Source: CAG-488 sp963625295 (lineage in GTDB: Bacteria; Bacillota; Clostridia; Oscillospirales; Acutalibacteraceae). Taken from it: DNA of 13,744 bases. The translations under genes and the position numbers were made by a program. The stretch is taken from assembly GCA_963625295.1 (NCBI GenBank), contig CAVFTC010000053.1, positions 1 through 13,744 on the forward strand, written 5' to 3'. Shown in pieces: positions 10,901 through 13,744 of the stretch. The notes below the pieces were generated by a model. The model saw only the letters and a program-made list of their open reading frames with translations, had not been told where the DNA came from and did not search any database. Numbering within the stretch: the first letter of the stretch is position 1; each line of letters begins with the position of its first letter.

Positions 10901-12762
10901 TGTACATTCCGTATAACTCAAGATTAGAATATCACAAAAGCATTTTCGGGGCAGTAAAAACCGGTCAAACGGTTACATTTCGCATAATTCTGCCCCGTGA
11001 TTTTTGCTGTCACGCCGCAAAGCTGGCAATTAAAAAGGCCGGGGCTGCGGAATACAGCCTTATCAACATGCAATGGGACTGCATGGAGGGCTGCGGCGAG
11101 GAATGGTGGAAAATTGATTTCACCGCCGAGGACGCCGCACTTTACATGTATCATTTTGAATATGACACCTCGTGGGGCACAAGCCGAATCTACCACGCCG
11201 GCAACGGAATCGCTGCAATCAAGGGCGAGGGCGACGACTGGCAGCTCACGGTTTACGATAAAAATTTCCACACTCCCGAATGGCTCAAGGGCGGCATAAT
11301 TTATCAGATTTTTCCCGACCGTTTCGCTTTCTCGGACACAAAAAAGCAAAATGTCCCGTCGGACAGAATTCTGAGAACCGACAGAGACGCTGACCCGTAC
11401 TGGATTCCGACCGCCGAGGGCAAGGTGCTCAACAATGACTATTTTGGCGGCGACCTGAAGGGAATCGAGCAGAAGCTCGGCTACCTCAAAAGCCTCGGCG
11501 TGACCTGCATTTATCTCAATCCGATATTTGAAGCGCAGAGCAACCATCGTTACGACACGGCGGATTACGAAAAAATCGACCCGTTGCTCGGCACGGAAAA
11601 TGATTTTAAGTCGCTGTGCAAATCGGCGGAAAGGCTCGGAATAAAAATCATGCTCGACGGCGTTTTCAGCCATACGGGCGACGACAGCAGATATTTCAAC
11701 CGCTATTCACGCTACGACAGCGTGGGGGCTTATCAGTCCGAAAATTCGTCGTATTATAACTGGTATAAGTTCAACAAATGGCCGGACGATTACGAGAGCT
11801 GGTGGGGCATTAAAATTCTGCCGGAGGTCAACGAGGATAACCCCGATTTTATCGAATATATAACAGGCAAAAACGGAATCGCACGCAAGTGGCTCAGGCT
11901 TGGCGCATCGGGCTGGCGGCTTGATGTTGCGGATGAGCTTCCCGACGAATTTCTCGACAAATTTCGCAAGGCTGTCAAGGAGGAAAAGTCCGACGGACTT
12001 GTTCTCGGCGAGGTTTGGGAGGACGCATCGAACAAATCGAGCTACGGTAAACTTCGTCGATATCTGCTCGGCGAGCAGCTCGACAGCGTGATGAACTACC
12101 CGTTTGCAGGAGCGGTCATTGATTTTATCCGTGACGCAAACGCAGAGCTTTTCGCTTCAAGGATCATGAGCATAGTCGAAAACTATCCCAAGGAAGTGCT
12201 TGATGTGCTGATGAACCACCTTTCGACCCACGACACGATGAGAGCGATAACCGCACTTGCGGGCGAAAGCTGCGCTTACCGTGACAGAAAGTGGCAGAGC
12301 ACACATTCTCTTGACGAAAAGGATTATCGCTACGGCATAAGACTTCTCAAGGCGGCTTCGGCAATGCAATTTGCTTTGCCGGGCGTTCCGACGATCTATT
12401 ACGGTGACGAGGCAGGTATGCAGGGCTATAAAGACCCGTTCAACCGTCGCTGCTACCCGTGGGGAAGCGAGAACGGCGAGCTTATCGAATGGTACAAAAA
12501 GCTCGGCGAGGTCAGAAACGCAAGCTCCGTTTTCAAGGACGGAAGTCTTGAAATTCTTTCCGCAGTCGCAGGCTGCGTCGCTTTTTCAAGGAAGAAGGAC
12601 GATGAAGCCATTCTTGTTATTTCAAACAGCAATCCGCACCCGATAACCTATTATGTAAAGAGCGAATGGTGCGACGCATATGACCTGCTCGGCAACGGCA
12701 GAGTTGCCGCAAACATGGTGGATATTGAAGAAAAATCAACAGTAATTTTGAAAAGAAAGTGA
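10900..12762 (+). CDS. GH13 alpha-glycosidase (neopullulanase / cyclomaltodextrinase-like), cytoplasmic
   Basis: 620 residues without a signal peptide. An N-terminal beta domain (about 1-122; TVTFRIILPR, YMYHFEYDTSWG) resembles the CBM34-type domain of neopullulanases. The catalytic barrel begins at GGIIYQIFPDRF (131-142). GH13 motifs are: DGVFSH (253-258), GWRLDVADE (nucleophile D342, R340), LGEVWED (acid/base E371) and STHDT (H444, D445). LPEVN (307-311) sits at the place of the MPKLN motif of the GH13_20-type subfamily. A short C-terminal beta domain ends at ILKRK. It likely cleaves alpha-1,4 and possibly alpha-1,6 bonds in imported maltodextrins or cyclodextrins. ATG 10900 (TGATG overlap with the upstream stop) was preferred to TTG 10897. 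The LCP-like gene follows after 5 nt. Confidence 0.92.
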   Translation: MYIPYNSRLEYHKSIFGAVKTGQTVTFRIILPRDFCCHAAKLAIKKAGAAEYSLINMQWDCMEGCGEEWWKIDFTAEDAALYMYHFEYDTSWGTSRIYHAGNGIAAIKGEGDDWQLTVYDKNFHTPEWLKGGIIYQIFPDRFAFSDTKKQNVPSDRILRTDRDADPYWIPTAEGKVLNNDYFGGDLKGIEQKLGYLKSLGVTCIYLNPIFEAQSNHRYDTADYEKIDPLLGTENDFKSLCKSAERLGIKIMLDGVFSHTGDDSRYFNRYSRYDSVGAYQSENSSYYNWYKFNKWPDDYESWWGIKILPEVNEDNPDFIEYITGKNGIARKWLRLGASGWRLDVADELPDEFLDKFRKAVKEEKSDGLVLGEVWEDASNKSSYGKLRRYLLGEQLDSVMNYPFAGAVIDFIRDANAELFASRIMSIVENYPKEVLDVLMNHLSTHDTMRAITALAGESCAYRDRKWQSTHSLDEKDYRYGIRLLKAASAMQFALPGVPTIYYGDEAGMQGYKDPFNRRCYPWGSENGELIEWYKKLGEVRNASSVFKDGSLEILSAVAGCVAFSRKKDDEAILVISNSNPHPITYYVKSEWCDAYDLLGNGRVAANMVDIEEKSTVILKRK

Positions 12763-12767
12763 TATAA

Positions 12768-13646
12768 ATGGCATTCGGAGGTCACAAATTCAAAACGAGC
12801 AAGCAGGACAAAAAGGGCGATCTTTTGAGATTCTTTTTAGCGTTTCTTGCTTTTGCCGTTGTGTTCGGCTCGGTTTCGGCGGTCGTAATACTCAAGCATA
12901 ACGAGATTTCCCTGAAAAGTATTTTTTCAAAGGATTCAACGACCGAATCGGACGAAACAACTACGCAGGAGCAGCCGGCTGCGTCAACTCCGCTTAGCGG
13001 AAAGACGAATTTTCTTGTTTTTTGTTCGTCAAACGACTTTTCGGAAATGTATTTTATTCACATAATCGAAGCGGACATGGACAACTGTGTTCTGAAAGAC
13101 CGTCCGCTTAACCCCGACGGTAAAGCCTCCGACGGCAAAAGCTATGCGCAGACCCTCAAGGAGGGCGGCGCAGGCAGTCTTGTTTCGGCTGTCGAGCAGA
13201 AGGAAAACATAAAAATCAACAAATATGTCGGCTCAAACGCAGAAACCTTTGCTCTTGCAATAAATTATATGGACGGCTTGGAATACACCGTTGACAACCG
13301 GATCGAGTACAGAACCGACGATTACACCTTAATCCTAACCAAGGGCAGCCAAACCATAAAGGGAGAAACGCTCATAAAATATTTCAGGTATTGCAAAACC
13401 CTCGGCTCGGACGGAATGAGAATTCAGGGCAAGCTGATATGCGCAATGCTTGACAGCTATATAAACGCCGAAAACGCTGCAAACGGCTCAAAAATTTATC
13501 AAAAGCTTCTCTCTTACCTTGACTCAAACAGCAACATTTCATTCTTCGAGGCCGCAGAGGCAATGGCAACCGTCAAGGCGTTCTGCGACTCGCCGAACAG
13601 ACAGCAGTCAATGATTATTATAAATGATTCAAGCATATCGGATTGA
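12768..13646 (+). CDS. Degenerate LytR-CpsA-Psr (LCP) family membrane protein
   Basis: 292 residues: a cytoplasmic basic N-terminus, one transmembrane helix (about 19-43), a Ser/Thr/Glu-rich spacer (53-75) and an extracytoplasmic domain with LCP landmarks. These are KTNFLVFCSS (79-88), VSAVEQKENIKINKYVGSNA (139-158), YMDGLEYTV (167-175), LTKGSQTIKGETLIKYFRY (190-208) and SDGMRIQGKLICAML (214-228). LCP enzymes transfer glycopolymers onto peptidoglycan. The usual RSDT and PRDT segments are replaced here by FSEMYFIHIIEAD and DRPLNPD, and RIQRQQ by RIQGKL, so several pyrophosphate-binding arginines and acidic residues are missing and activity is doubtful. Shine-Dalgarno is weak; expression is probably coupled to the GH13 gene 5 nt upstream. 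Confidence 0.72.
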   Translation: MAFGGHKFKTSKQDKKGDLLRFFLAFLAFAVVFGSVSAVVILKHNEISLKSIFSKDSTTESDETTTQEQPAASTPLSGKTNFLVFCSSNDFSEMYFIHIIEADMDNCVLKDRPLNPDGKASDGKSYAQTLKEGGAGSLVSAVEQKENIKINKYVGSNAETFALAINYMDGLEYTVDNRIEYRTDDYTLILTKGSQTIKGETLIKYFRYCKTLGSDGMRIQGKLICAMLDSYINAENAANGSKIYQKLLSYLDSNSNISFFEAAEAMATVKAFCDSPNRQQSMIIINDSSISD

Positions 13647-13662
13647 TCGAACCGATTGTTCT

Positions 13663-13744
13663 TAAGGCAATACCGCACAATTAAGGCGCACGCCTTGCTT
13701 GAATCTGTTTCCGTCATGCTGCACAAAAATTCCTTGACTTGCGA
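13663..13744. mobile_element. MITE-like non-coding element, copy C (cut by window end)
   Basis: It begins TAAGGCAATACCGCACAATT and matches the first 80 bp or so of copies A and B, including CGTCATGCTGCACAAAAATT and TTGACTTGCG. AAGGCG-CA-CGCCTT forms a small hairpin next to the left end. It starts 16 bp after the LCP gene stop codon. The right half lies beyond the window. Confidence 0.7.

Noticed and set aside
10924..11673. 249-aa reading frame on the - strand opposite the GH13 gene
   Set aside because: Antisense shadow of a well-supported enzyme; the composition looks like complemented GH13 codons, with no motif and no start signals.

Overview
The window reads as chromosomal DNA of an anaerobic, gut-type clostridium (Oscillospiraceae/Ruminococcaceae-like). 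The grounds are moderate GC content with AT-rich intergenic gaps, strong sigma-A promoters (TTGACA-17-TATAAT), GGAGG-type ribosome binding sites, an [FeFe]-hydrogenase-like sensor operon of the kind found in fermentative Clostridia, and MecA and LCP-type proteins of Firmicutes. The taxonomic placement is an inference.

Layout. (1) 1-510: two tandem copies of a small locus, each with a tiny one-helix hydrophobic peptide on the + strand and a convergent, promoter-driven small RNA on the - strand; the two share a bidirectional terminator. It looks like a duplicated type I toxin-antitoxin module. (2) 3790-519, - strand: five tightly coupled genes, DRTGG - RsbW-like ATPase - [FeFe]-hydrogenase-like Fe-S protein - DRTGG - PHP. 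The hydrogenase homologue keeps the H-cluster cysteines but lacks the proton-relay cysteine, so it looks like a sensor, not a turnover enzyme. (3) 3817-5839, +: secreted subtilisin-like (S8) protease. (4) 8155-5877, -: purple-acid-phosphatase-like metallophosphoesterase, then a small one-helix membrane protein with its own consensus promoter, ending in an intrinsic terminator. (5) 8187-9926, +: a HAD nucleotidase-like hydrolase, and ribulose-phosphate 3-epimerase (rpe). (6) 10435-9923, -: a MecA-type ClpC adaptor whose stop codon overlaps that of rpe. (7) 10565-13646, +: an operon of a one-helix membrane protein, a cytoplasmic GH13 neopullulanase/cyclomaltodextrinase-like enzyme, and a degenerate LCP (LytR-CpsA-Psr) membrane protein.

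A family of non-coding mobile-looking repeats runs through the window. Two full copies (166 and 167 bp, at 7950 and 9031) and a third cut off by the window end (13663) share terminal inverted repeats TAAGGCAATACCGCACAATT and internal stem-loops. A 41-bp internal-deletion derivative (5837) and three solo ends (3704, 5929, 6247) are also present. The element ends repeatedly supply the TAA stop codon of the adjoining gene, and one copy lies in the predicted leader of the phosphoesterase gene.

The stretches most worth attention are the tandem RNA/peptide module, the sensor-hydrogenase operon with anti-sigma-factor-like output parts, and the repeat family's relation to gene ends and leaders. All functional statements come from reading motifs by eye; no database search was run.
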